Assembly (NCBI RefSeq): GCF_039537985.1
Contig: NZ_BAABBN010000003.1
Coordinates: 1 to 64,000, forward strand
Direction: 5' to 3'
DNA: 64,000 nucleotides
Source: Litoribacillus peritrichatus
GTDB taxonomy: Bacteria > Pseudomonadota > Gammaproteobacteria > Pseudomonadales > Litoribrevibacteraceae
This document shows, piece after piece, positions 1 to 7,887 of the stretch (within the stretch, counting starts at the first letter, position 1; the number at the start of each line of letters is the position of its first letter). The translations under genes were made by a program, and so were the position numbers. The notes under the pieces were generated by a model, which was not told the origin of the DNA, did not search any database, and saw only the letters and a list, made by a program, of their open reading frames with translations.

Positions 1-305
1 CATTGGGTGCAGCAGGTGTTGCGCAGGGTGGCTTTGCATATTTCGACGTGACGGTTGATACCGTGGATACAGCGTATAACCTTGCAAGCCCAGCAGACAT
101 TGCTGGTACAGCAACGACTGTAGCCGTGTCTGATGCATTGAGCTTGTCAGTGAACAGTTTCAACGTTGATATCGATATGGACGTAGCGATCGGTACTTCA
201 ACTGCAACGGGTGCACTTGCTGGATTGGTGACTAGCTCAATCGGTAACGTACATCTAGAGAACTTGGATGTGTCTGGTACAACTTTGACTGTATACGGTC
301 ACTAA
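1..305 (+). CDS. C-terminal part of a secreted beta-rich protein (FilA-like/DUF6160-like?)
   Basis: Only the last 100 or so codons lie in the window; the gene starts upstream, and the TTG at position 3 is just an internal Leu codon. The visible part is rich in Ala, Thr, Val, Ser, Gly and Asp, has no Cys and almost no positive charge, and looks like alternating beta strands ending in TLTVYGH. Such composition fits an exported or surface-polymerising protein. The following genes (C39-like peptidase, two beta barrels, a large surface protein) resemble the order around filA in Acinetobacter, which suggests a FilA-like pilus or surface protein. That assignment rests on context and composition, not on a diagnostic motif. 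A strong terminator follows the stop, so this gene is probably a separate, perhaps highly expressed, transcription unit. Confidence 0.5.
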   Translation, partial: LGAAGVAQGGFAYFDVTVDTVDTAYNLASPADIAGTATTVAVSDALSLSVNSFNVDIDMDVAIGTSTATGALAGLVTSSIGNVHLENLDVSGTTLTVYGH

Positions 306-325
306 TACCTAAGACTCTCCGAGTT

Positions 326-354
326 AAAAAAAACCGCCTTCGGGCGGTTTTTTT
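326..354 (+). terminator. Rho-independent terminator after the first gene
   Basis: A perfect GC-rich hairpin (AACCGCC, loop TTCG, GGCGGTT) is followed by seven T. The UUCG tetraloop makes it very stable. It separates the upstream partial gene from the following operon. Confidence 0.93.
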
Positions 355-379
355 GTGGGTGTTTGTTTTATAAGTTACG

Positions 380-408
380 TTGAGGTTGTAAAATCTTGTC
401 GGTATACT
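380..408 (+). promoter_or_regulatory. Predicted sigma-70 promoter of the envelope (fil-like) cluster
   Basis: TTGAGG at 380-385 and TATACT at 403-408 are separated by exactly 17 bp. They lie between the terminator and the GAGG ribosome-binding site (431-434) of the next gene, so this is the most likely start of transcription for the genes from 442 onward. Confidence 0.6.
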
Positions 409-441
409 CTTCAAACTATAAAAATAACATGAGGTTAACTT

Positions 442-954
442 ATGCGTGTTCTCGCACTGATTTCGATTTTACTTTGTTCAATGTCTGCTTTTTCTAAGGA
501 GTACTCAGAAGAGTTGATTGAGGCTGACTTAAATAACTTATTTAAGTATGCGTTGAATGGTTCTGCCAGCCAACTTGACGCAAAAAGGGAAGTGGTGCCA
601 TTTGCCGCTGTTGTTAAAAATGACGGTCATGTGGGCTTTTTGTATTTACCTGAAGATAACGAAGATGTTAAAAAAATGTCTTTAATTGATCAGGCAAGTT
701 ATTTAAGAGCTCAGCTTAGAAAAACAGCAAAAGACGGTGAGATTCGGGCTTCATCTGTAGCTATGTATACTCTTATGGAAGTTAAAGGAGTGAAGCTTCA
801 AGGGTTGTCAATCGAGTTAGAGCATGCAGCCAATATTGCTTTGTATCGCTTCATACCAGTGAGTGAAGATAGGAAAGAAGAAATCATTACAATCCACACA
901 GAAAATACAGTTTCTGAAACAAATATACCTTCAGTTTTTACAGATAATAGTTAA
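442..954 (+). CDS. Small exported protein of unknown function
   Basis: I do not recognise this 170-residue protein. It starts with a clear signal peptide (MRVLALISILLCSMSAFS, cleavage likely after AFS), so it should be periplasmic or surface exposed. The mature part is hydrophilic, has no cysteine, and mixes predicted helix and strand. The ATG is set by a GAGG ribosome-binding site 7 nt upstream. It is the first gene after the predicted promoter at 380-408 and is followed 100 bp later by the C39-like peptidase, so it probably belongs to the same envelope cluster. It could be a cluster-specific chaperone or a minor subunit of the assembled structure; nothing in the sequence decides between these. 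Confidence 0.8.
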   Translation: MRVLALISILLCSMSAFSKEYSEELIEADLNNLFKYALNGSASQLDAKREVVPFAAVVKNDGHVGFLYLPEDNEDVKKMSLIDQASYLRAQLRKTAKDGEIRASSVAMYTLMEVKGVKLQGLSIELEHAANIALYRFIPVSEDRKEEIITIHTENTVSETNIPSVFTDNS

Positions 955-1054
955 TTTTGTATTTTTCTGTTATAAAATGTGAAACGCTTAATACAAATAT
1001 TGGTACAATCAGTCTATATTGGTTGTACCAGTAACAATAATAAGAAACGTTCAT

Positions 1055-1978
1055 ATGATTATAATGCTGCTAGGCTCTTTAGTTGCCCTCTTTGCTGTTT
1101 ACGAAGTCACTGATATTCAGGATAAGCCTCGCGATGTGGTTTATTTTGAACAATCGGGTAATGCTTATATTCCTTCCTTTCAAGATAAAACTAACGTACA
1201 GCCTCTATCCTCCATGCGTTTTAAGAATATGGTTCGACAGGCCTATGACTACAGTTGTGGTTCAGCGGCTTTGACAACCGTACTTGATTACTACTTGGGT
1301 CGAAACTTCCAGGAAAGGCATGTAATGGAAGGTTTGCTTGAGTACGGTGAAACAGAAAAAATTGTAGAAAGAAAAGGCTTCTCCTTGTTGGACATGAAGC
1401 GTTTGGTTACGGCTCTTGGGCATCCTGCCGGAGGGTTTAAGGCCAGTATTGATGATATCGTTGAACTGGAACACCCTGCGATTGTGCCTATTGAATACGC
1501 CGGCTTTAAGCATTTTGTGGTGATTCGTGATGTTGTAGATAGCCGTGTTTTTATTGCTGATCCTTCTTTGGGGAATTTAAGTTTTACCTTGAAGCGTTTT
1601 GAAGAAGTTTGGGATCGAAACGTCGTCTTTATTGTATTTCCTGGTGAGTATGAGCCTATTGATGCGCTTGAAATTAAAGATGAAGATCTGCGCTATATTG
1701 ATGAATCCACCATCAACCACATTGCTTTTCATCAGGAACCGCAATTTTCAACTGCAGTTGAGCATGGGGCTTCCACTGCGATGGGGCAGGTACAGACATA
1801 TTCGGTTCTTGTGACAGATGCAACCGGTCAATCCACCATTTTATTCGATCTCGACCCGGACCTGTCAGCGGATGAAGTTGAAGAAATTAATAATTTAATT
1901 CCAGATGCGGAAAATCTGACCAGAGATTATCAGCGTAATCCAGAAGGTAAGAGTCGATTACACTTTAAGCGTCAATAA
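1055..1978 (+). CDS. Membrane-anchored C39-like cysteine peptidase (FilB-like)
   Basis: This protein has an N-terminal hydrophobic segment (residues about 3-18, a signal anchor or signal peptide) and then a peptidase C39-like domain. The catalytic residues expected of the papain-like fold are visible, numbered from the ATG at 1055: Cys68 in YDYSCGSAALT, His153 in GFKHFVVI and Asp169 in IADPSLG. C39 domains normally cut leader peptides at a double Gly and are fused to an ABC transporter. Here the domain stands alone with a 100-residue acidic C-terminal extension, so it would act at the periplasmic face of the inner membrane. In-frame starts are TTG 1019 and ATG 1055; I chose ATG because it gives a normal signal sequence. 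Its neighbours are exported proteins and beta barrels, which suggests processing of a surface component. Acinetobacter FilB is a comparable stand-alone C39-type protein. Confidence 0.78.
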   Translation: MIIMLLGSLVALFAVYEVTDIQDKPRDVVYFEQSGNAYIPSFQDKTNVQPLSSMRFKNMVRQAYDYSCGSAALTTVLDYYLGRNFQERHVMEGLLEYGETEKIVERKGFSLLDMKRLVTALGHPAGGFKASIDDIVELEHPAIVPIEYAGFKHFVVIRDVVDSRVFIADPSLGNLSFTLKRFEEVWDRNVVFIVFPGEYEPIDALEIKDEDLRYIDESTINHIAFHQEPQFSTAVEHGASTAMGQVQTYSVLVTDATGQSTILFDLDPDLSADEVEEINNLIPDAENLTRDYQRNPEGKSRLHFKRQ

Positions 1979-2006
1979 AAAAAATAATGAAGCAGGGAAA
2001 TTTCTT

Positions 2007-3101
2007 ATGAGTGTTAAAAATCTAAGCTGTGGTTTGGCTTTTGTGTTAGGCGTTTCAGCTGCCTATGCTCCGTTGGCAGAAGCTGCGGACAAAAAAGAGA
2101 CGAAGTCAGCAGCTCGAGAAGCTCTTGCGAAAAAAGAAGGTGATGCTGATGCAGAAAAAGCGCTTGAAGAGGTTTTTCAGGCAGCAGAAAACAATTATTC
2201 ACTTCTTAAGAAAGGCGGAACGTCTTTAAATTATAGCTTTAGCTTCAGTTATTTTGGTGACCAGGCGATTGATCTGGAAGTGGATAACTCTTCGTTGCGC
2301 TCGGTGAATGTGTCTCCTTCTGCTAATCATACATTTACCAATGCATTTACTTTTGATTATGGCGTTAAAGACAACGTTACTGCTTCAGTGACTATCCCTC
2401 TGGTTGCTAAGTTTGAAACCCAGAATGACCTTGAGTCTTATGGTATGGGAGATATGTCTTTCAGTATCCGTTGGCAGCCTTGGTCCGTGGTGCCAGGAGA
2501 GTTAAATAAGACGTTATTTGCAACCTTCAGCACTGCAACCGGGGATAGCCCTTACGATATTATTGTGGATCAAGAGCTATCTACCGGCAGTGGTTATTAT
2601 TCTATGGGGTTTGGCGGCAGTGTTAGTAAAGTTCTGGACCCGGTTGTTTTGTTTGGTTCTTTAAACTACTCACATAATTTTGCTGTTGAAGATCTTCAGC
2701 AGGTGAGAGGAAGCCGGATTTTAGAAGCGGTTGAACCTGGCGATTCTTATTCGGTATCTGCAGGCTTTGCTTATTCGCTTTCTTATGATGTGAGCCTTAC
2801 CGCCTCAGTACAAGGGTCATTTACACAAGCAACTACCTTTGATTTTAAAGACACAACCCGAGTTGTGGAGGTAGGCACTGATGATGAGCCTGAGCAACGT
2901 ATTATTGTGGATAATAATAAGTCAGAGCTCGGTGAACAATTCAGTGGGGTAATGAGTTTTGCGCTAGGAGTTCGGGTCAGTCCAACAACTATTGTTAATG
3001 TGAATACGGGCTTTGGCTTGACGGAAGATTCTCCTGATATGCTTGTAGGCTTTAGTATGCCGCTGGATATTTCTGGATTAAAAAGTTTCGGCGAAGAATA
3101 G
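2007..3101 (+). CDS. Outer-membrane beta-barrel protein (FilC-like)
   Basis: A signal peptide (residues 1-27, ending AEAA) is followed by an Ala/Lys/Glu-rich helical stretch (about 28-65). The rest is a series of amphipathic strands rich in Tyr, Phe, Ser and Gly that ends in a barrel-like tail (VNTGFGLTEDSPDMLVGFSM). This pattern is typical of transporter-like barrels of the MetA-pathway/alpha family, but I cannot name the substrate. An AGGGA ribosome-binding site 8 nt upstream supports the ATG. It sits 28 bp after the C39-like peptidase gene and 40 bp before the FadL-type porin gene, so the three are very probably co-transcribed. The helical N-terminal stretch could reach into the periplasm and contact other components of the cluster. 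Confidence 0.75.
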   Translation: MSVKNLSCGLAFVLGVSAAYAPLAEAADKKETKSAAREALAKKEGDADAEKALEEVFQAAENNYSLLKKGGTSLNYSFSFSYFGDQAIDLEVDNSSLRSVNVSPSANHTFTNAFTFDYGVKDNVTASVTIPLVAKFETQNDLESYGMGDMSFSIRWQPWSVVPGELNKTLFATFSTATGDSPYDIIVDQELSTGSGYYSMGFGGSVSKVLDPVVLFGSLNYSHNFAVEDLQQVRGSRILEAVEPGDSYSVSAGFAYSLSYDVSLTASVQGSFTQATTFDFKDTTRVVEVGTDDEPEQRIIVDNNKSELGEQFSGVMSFALGVRVSPTTIVNVNTGFGLTEDSPDMLVGFSMPLDISGLKSFGEE

Positions 3102-3141
3102 TCAGATTATAAAAATAACAAATAATTGATTGGATAGTTTA

Positions 3142-4749
3142 ATGAAATCTAAGCTGAGCTATATGCTGCCTTTGGTAGTGACTGCGTTCTTGTGCCCAAA
3201 ATTAAGTTATGGGCAGATGGGTACGAACCTTACAATCAGTCCTCATGCCCGTTCATTGGGAAATGCCGTAACTGCAAACCCTGAAGGCGTTGTTGAATCC
3301 ATTCATTTTAACCCTGCAGGTCTGACTAAGTTGGATGGAAGGCAGCTTGAATTAAGTGTCACAAATGCCTATTTAAGGTTGGGCGCTAAATTTGATGCGC
3401 CTGCTGATTATGAAATTTTGGGGTTGGATGAAGAAGATGACCCTGTAGCCAATACAAAAAGTTTAACAAATCAGCTTGCTTTATATGCACCTCTAGTTGG
3501 TTACCAATCTCCTAACTTGCCTGTGACTGCCTTGCCAAGTGCAGGTATTTCCATTCAACCGCCAGGTTCAAAATTTTCATTTGGTAATGGGGTTTATGTT
3601 CCTTTTGGTTTTGGTTACAAAAGAGATGGTAATGACCCTGGCGCTTTTCAGGGTGAGGAAGTTGCATTGACTCGTGTAACGTATTTTTCACCTGCGATTG
3701 GTTATAAATACAACGATGAACTCTCTTTTGGCGCTTCTTTTAATATGTCCTATCAGTCTGTTTATTTGCAGCAGGACATGAGAACGCCGAATATTTTGGT
3801 GGCAATGGCAGATATCCTGCAGGATGCATTTGGCTGTGAAGAAGGCGGCGGTGGTTCAGACCCTTTGGCCCCTTTGATCACTTTGTGTGGGGGGCGAGTA
3901 GGGCCATTTAGGCCGGCAGGTGAGTTAACTTTGGAGTTGGAGGAGCGGCTATCTCCGACATATAACCTTGGTGTTCTTTGGGAACCGACAGATTGGTTTT
4001 CTTGGGGACTGGGTTATCAAAGTGAATCAAAGATGACTTTGAGCGGAAAATACACTCTTGATTATACTGATGACTTTGCAGGCTTCTGGCAGTCGTTCAA
4101 CTCTTCTATATTTGGCGCGATTACTGGTGCAATTTTTAACCTACCGCGAGGTGTAGATAAGGACTACGGTAATGCCAAAATGGATCTTACCTATCCAAAA
4201 CACATTCAGACAGGGATAAAATTAGATCTGACCCCCAACCATACTCTTACCTTTGATGTTGGTTATGCAGATTATGATGAGTGGGATGCTTTTGTGGTTG
4301 AGTTTGATAGAAGCCTGGATATTACCGGCGCCGGTCAAATTTTATCAAGTGCGAACGTAGGTGCCAGAAGCATTAAAATCCCGCTTGAGTATCAAAGTGT
4401 TTGGTCCTGGGGGGTAGGTTTCGAGCATAGAATTACTTCTCGTTTACGTACTCGCTTAGGCTATGAGCCTCGTAAATCTTCCATTCCTGATCATCGGAGA
4501 AACATTCTTGCGCCTTTGGGTGATGTGCATATGTTCAGTACCGGTATTGGGTATAGCTGGGATAAGGATACTGAACTCAGTTTCGATTTTACTTTTATGC
4601 AGTCTAAGGAATACATTCCCGCTAATACCAGTGACGGTTTGAATGAATTGAGTGTCACTAATTTGGTATATAACCCATACGCAGGTTTGGACGTAGAAAC
4701 TAAATTGACGCTCGTGTTAGCGGGTATGTCATTCAGGACGAAATTTTAG
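3142..4749 (+). CDS. FadL/OmpP1-type outer-membrane transport protein (FilD-like)
   Basis: The first 25-30 residues form a signal peptide ending near LSYGQ. The N-terminal plug region shows the family hallmark: GTNLTISPHARSLGNA, then HFNPAGLTKLDG, which matches the NPAG motif of FadL/OmpP1/TodX proteins. The remaining 450 or so residues are repeated amphipathic strands ending in AGMSFRTKF, with a C-terminal Phe as usual for BAM substrates. FadL proteins import long-chain fatty acids or other hydrophobic compounds through a lateral opening. A barrel encoded in this cluster may instead help secrete or display its neighbours. The start is either TTG 3130 or ATG 3142; ATG gives a standard signal peptide. 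A Gly-rich loop near residues 230-240 (EEGGGGSD) is unusual. Confidence 0.82.
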   Translation: MKSKLSYMLPLVVTAFLCPKLSYGQMGTNLTISPHARSLGNAVTANPEGVVESIHFNPAGLTKLDGRQLELSVTNAYLRLGAKFDAPADYEILGLDEEDDPVANTKSLTNQLALYAPLVGYQSPNLPVTALPSAGISIQPPGSKFSFGNGVYVPFGFGYKRDGNDPGAFQGEEVALTRVTYFSPAIGYKYNDELSFGASFNMSYQSVYLQQDMRTPNILVAMADILQDAFGCEEGGGGSDPLAPLITLCGGRVGPFRPAGELTLELEERLSPTYNLGVLWEPTDWFSWGLGYQSESKMTLSGKYTLDYTDDFAGFWQSFNSSIFGAITGAIFNLPRGVDKDYGNAKMDLTYPKHIQTGIKLDLTPNHTLTFDVGYADYDEWDAFVVEFDRSLDITGAGQILSSANVGARSIKIPLEYQSVWSWGVGFEHRITSRLRTRLGYEPRKSSIPDHRRNILAPLGDVHMFSTGIGYSWDKDTELSFDFTFMQSKEYIPANTSDGLNELSVTNLVYNPYAGLDVETKLTLVLAGMSFRTKF

Positions 4750-4758
4750 GGTGTGATT

Positions 4759-7700
4759 ATGTTCGAATATAAATCTATGAGGCCTTTATCTGCAGCCTTC
4801 TTATTTTTACTGTCTTCAGGTGTTTACTCCTCGGGAGTCAGCATTGATTTATCAGAAAGAGTCTTAATTGATGAAGTAGTTTATGAAATCACGGGGGATG
4901 AGGATGGAGACTATCTTCCTGATGACTGGGAGTCTGCTAATGGACTCGACCCTACGATTCTTGATGCTCATCATGATTTAGACGGGGATGGTTTCAGTAA
5001 TTTATCAGAATATATTTTAGAGACAAACCCTAATGATGATCAGTCTCATCGTGAATTGGCTCCTTATCATGTGTTTGAGTTGGACGGTGATCTGCTGTCT
5101 TTACCTGATGATGTGTTATCTACTCGAACTACTGTGGATGCCTGGAGTGTAAATGAGCTTGACGGCGAGAGGGTGCTTCATGCGTCTAGGCTAACAAGGG
5201 TTAATTTAAGTCTATTGTGGGCTCCTTCCGTTGCAGGAGACATTTATTTTGATATTAAAGCTCCTTATGAATTTCAAATCTCTTTTAATGGTTTTTCTGG
5301 GCAGTTGGAAAATAAGGGCGAGGTGATTGAGGGGTGGCAAAGATTCAAGTACAAGATACCTTCGTTCGGCTCTCCTATGATCTCTGTCCTTGAAATAATT
5401 AATCAGAACCCTCGTGTAGATATCGAAGAAGATATTTACATTAAAAACCTTTTTGCTGTTAACAGGGAGTCAGACACTGACGGCGATTTAATGCCTGACC
5501 ACTTTGAGCTTTACTATGGACTAGATCCTAACTCAAATTCTGAGGGGGCTCAGGATGCAGAGGAGGATGTCGATGGGGATGGTTTGACAAACTTAGCTGA
5601 GTTTGAACTTGGAACCAGCCCGATAAAGGCCGATACAGATGGCGACGGATATAGTGATAGTGAAGATGTATTTCCTACAAACCCTGAATTTCATGCTGAC
5701 TTTGACGGTGATGGTAAGGCCGATGCGGTAGATAGTGATATTGATGGCGATGGTATTGTTAATATATTGGAAGATTTGTACCCCCATATTCTATCTTCAT
5801 ATAACCCTGAAGATGCTTCAGACGATCCAGATGGCGATGGCTTAACAAACCTTGAAGAGTTTGATACTAATACGTTACCTGATGTCTGGGATACTGATGG
5901 AGATGGGTATAATGATAGTGAAGATGCCTTTCCTCTTGATCAAGCATACCATGCAGATTTAGATGGCGATGGTAAAGCTGATGCTATAGACCCTGATATT
6001 GATGGTGATGGCTTGCCCAATTCCTATGAAAATCAATATGACTTCTTATCTGAAAGAGATGCAAGTGATAGCGCCCTTGATAATGACAGCGATGGTGTTA
6101 GTAATAAACAAGAGTATTCGGCTGGTACTGACCCGACCCAAGATGATTATGCTCCTGTCATTGCTCGTTCGAAATTATCAACAAGGCGAGTTGACTCAAC
6201 AGGTGTTCTAACGGCAATTGAGTCTTTGGGTAAGGCAAGTGCTGTAGATGGTGCTGACAACGCAAGTGTTGATGTTATTCAAACAAACTATAAATCCAAT
6301 AACTTTCCTCCGGGTGTACATACTGTTATTTGGGAGAGTACAGATGAATTTGGAAATAAAGCTGTGCATGAGCAAAAGGTGCACGTAAAACCAAGAGTGG
6401 AGTTTCCAAGAGCTAAGCAGCTTATTACAGAAGATGCTTTTGACTTATGTATTCAGTTGAATGGCGAGGCATTTAGTTATCCTGTTGCGGTTGACCTGCT
6501 TATATCAGAGGTAAAAGATGAGCTAGATAACCCTAGTGATGGATTAACACAACCTGGCGCTGGGTTAACACAGCCAATTATAACTATCGAGCCGGAGGGT
6601 GAGACCGCTGAAGATACGCTTGAGCATCAAGAAGAAGTTGAAGAAGATGTGGTTGTTCAGGTTGTATTTTCTGACTCTGAACTTGTTGCTTGTAGTTCAG
6701 TAAATGCTTCTGAAATTGGTTTGGTTGAGGGGACAAATGTTGAAGTATCATTTAAAGCAGTGGAGAACGCAGCAGAGAATGCTGTTGCCCGTTTAGCGCT
6801 GGAATGGGTGGCTGATCCTGAATTATTGGTTCCTCAGGTTGTGCTTAAAGCCTCTCAATCAGGCGTTCAAACTCGTAAATTTATAGATGATCAGGGAATA
6901 ATTGAAGTTGAGGTTCAATTAGAGGTTCTCGGGCAACCTATTGATTTAACTGAGAATACGGACTATGAAATTAACTGGTCAGAGACGACGGACTTTGTTA
7001 TTAACACCAATGCTGCTGGTAATATCCTTAGAATTAACCCTACAAGTGTTAGTGAAGGCGTTTATCCAATAATTGTTGGTGTTTACAAGAAGGGAGATTT
7101 GACGCAGCTGCCAGTGAAGAGAAGTATGCAGATTGATATTCTGAATAATAGCAATGGTAATGGCTTAATTGCAGATGCTGATTTTGATGGTGTTCCTGAT
7201 GTTTATGAAGGGGAAACACCTCTTACAAATTTAGTTATTAACTCAGAGGGACACACGAAAGTTTTAACTGAACTGGGTTTGTCTGTGTATTTGGATATCG
7301 ATGACTCTGTTGTTGATGATGAAGAGCTTATTTTTGGCGATGATGCAGTCGCCTCTTTAGAGGCTTATGAGAAAAAACATGGAATTGTTAATGAGGACTC
7401 AAGAGGTGTTGAGCAGGTTCTAAGTTTTGAAATTGGAGGTTTAGCTAAGCCAGGTGATCAAGTCTCTGTTGTGATACAGTTGGATGAGCCTATGAAGAAC
7501 CGGTCAACCTATTACAAAATTAAAAGAAATAAGTGGGTTGAATTTTCAACGGAGAACGGTGATTTCTACTCTTCTGCTCGAAGTGTAAATGGAATTTGCC
7601 CAGGTGTTGATTCTCCTAGCTATATTTCTCTTAATAAACGAGCGCGTAAGGATGATGACTGTTTATTATTGAAGATTACAGATGGTGGCCCAAATGATGA

Positions 7701-7884
7701 TGATGGCCTTGTAGATGGTTATATTAAAGACCCGGGTGGTTTGGGAACATTTACTTTAGATGAAACCGAAGTGGGTGATGGCGGCCGGCCTATACCATCT
7801 AAAAAGGAAGCCGGGTCCATAGGTATTATAATGTTACTGTCTCTTATAATGCTGGCTAGGTTTAAGAGATTAAGAGTAAAGTAG
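4759..7884 (+). CDS. Large thrombospondin type 3 repeat surface protein with C-terminal anchor-like tail
   Basis: This 1041-residue exported protein begins with a signal peptide (to about residue 25, SSGVYSSG). It then carries many calcium-binding thrombospondin type 3 motifs of the form DxDGDGxxD (about residues 45-80, 235-255, 265-450). Around residues 470-545 comes a HYR/Ig-like domain (PPGVHTVIWESTDEFGNKA), followed by beta-rich segments. The C-terminus is a Gly-rich linker, one hydrophobic helix and a basic tail (AGSIGIIMLLSLIMLARFKR), which resembles GlyGly-CTERM sorting signals. An AGGG ribosome-binding site 7 nt upstream selects ATG 4759 over GTG 4753. The gene is tightly packed with its neighbours (9 and 3 bp). 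A calcium-dependent adhesin or tip-like role is plausible but not shown. Confidence 0.82.
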   Translation: MFEYKSMRPLSAAFLFLLSSGVYSSGVSIDLSERVLIDEVVYEITGDEDGDYLPDDWESANGLDPTILDAHHDLDGDGFSNLSEYILETNPNDDQSHRELAPYHVFELDGDLLSLPDDVLSTRTTVDAWSVNELDGERVLHASRLTRVNLSLLWAPSVAGDIYFDIKAPYEFQISFNGFSGQLENKGEVIEGWQRFKYKIPSFGSPMISVLEIINQNPRVDIEEDIYIKNLFAVNRESDTDGDLMPDHFELYYGLDPNSNSEGAQDAEEDVDGDGLTNLAEFELGTSPIKADTDGDGYSDSEDVFPTNPEFHADFDGDGKADAVDSDIDGDGIVNILEDLYPHILSSYNPEDASDDPDGDGLTNLEEFDTNTLPDVWDTDGDGYNDSEDAFPLDQAYHADLDGDGKADAIDPDIDGDGLPNSYENQYDFLSERDASDSALDNDSDGVSNKQEYSAGTDPTQDDYAPVIARSKLSTRRVDSTGVLTAIESLGKASAVDGADNASVDVIQTNYKSNNFPPGVHTVIWESTDEFGNKAVHEQKVHVKPRVEFPRAKQLITEDAFDLCIQLNGEAFSYPVAVDLLISEVKDELDNPSDGLTQPGAGLTQPIITIEPEGETAEDTLEHQEEVEEDVVVQVVFSDSELVACSSVNASEIGLVEGTNVEVSFKAVENAAENAVARLALEWVADPELLVPQVVLKASQSGVQTRKFIDDQGIIEVEVQLEVLGQPIDLTENTDYEINWSETTDFVINTNAAGNILRINPTSVSEGVYPIIVGVYKKGDLTQLPVKRSMQIDILNNSNGNGLIADADFDGVPDVYEGETPLTNLVINSEGHTKVLTELGLSVYLDIDDSVVDDEELIFGDDAVASLEAYEKKHGIVNEDSRGVEQVLSFEIGGLAKPGDQVSVVIQLDEPMKNRSTYYKIKRNKWVEFSTENGDFYSSARSVNGICPGVDSPSYISLNKRARKDDDCLLLKITDGGPNDDDGLVDGYIKDPGGLGTFTLDETEVGDGGRPIPSKKEAGSIGIIMLLSLIMLARFKRLRVK
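5566..6081 (+). repeat. In-frame tandem duplication (2 x 258 bp) within the TSP3 protein
   Basis: Two successive 86-codon units (5566-5823 and about 5824-6081) share the same pattern: DGDGLTNL..EF, DTDGDGY.DSED.FP, HAD.DGDGKADA, D.DIDGDG and a final DASD. Matching residues are frequent at the protein level while the DNA has diverged, so the duplication is not recent. Confidence 0.7.
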
Positions 7885-7887
7885 CTT

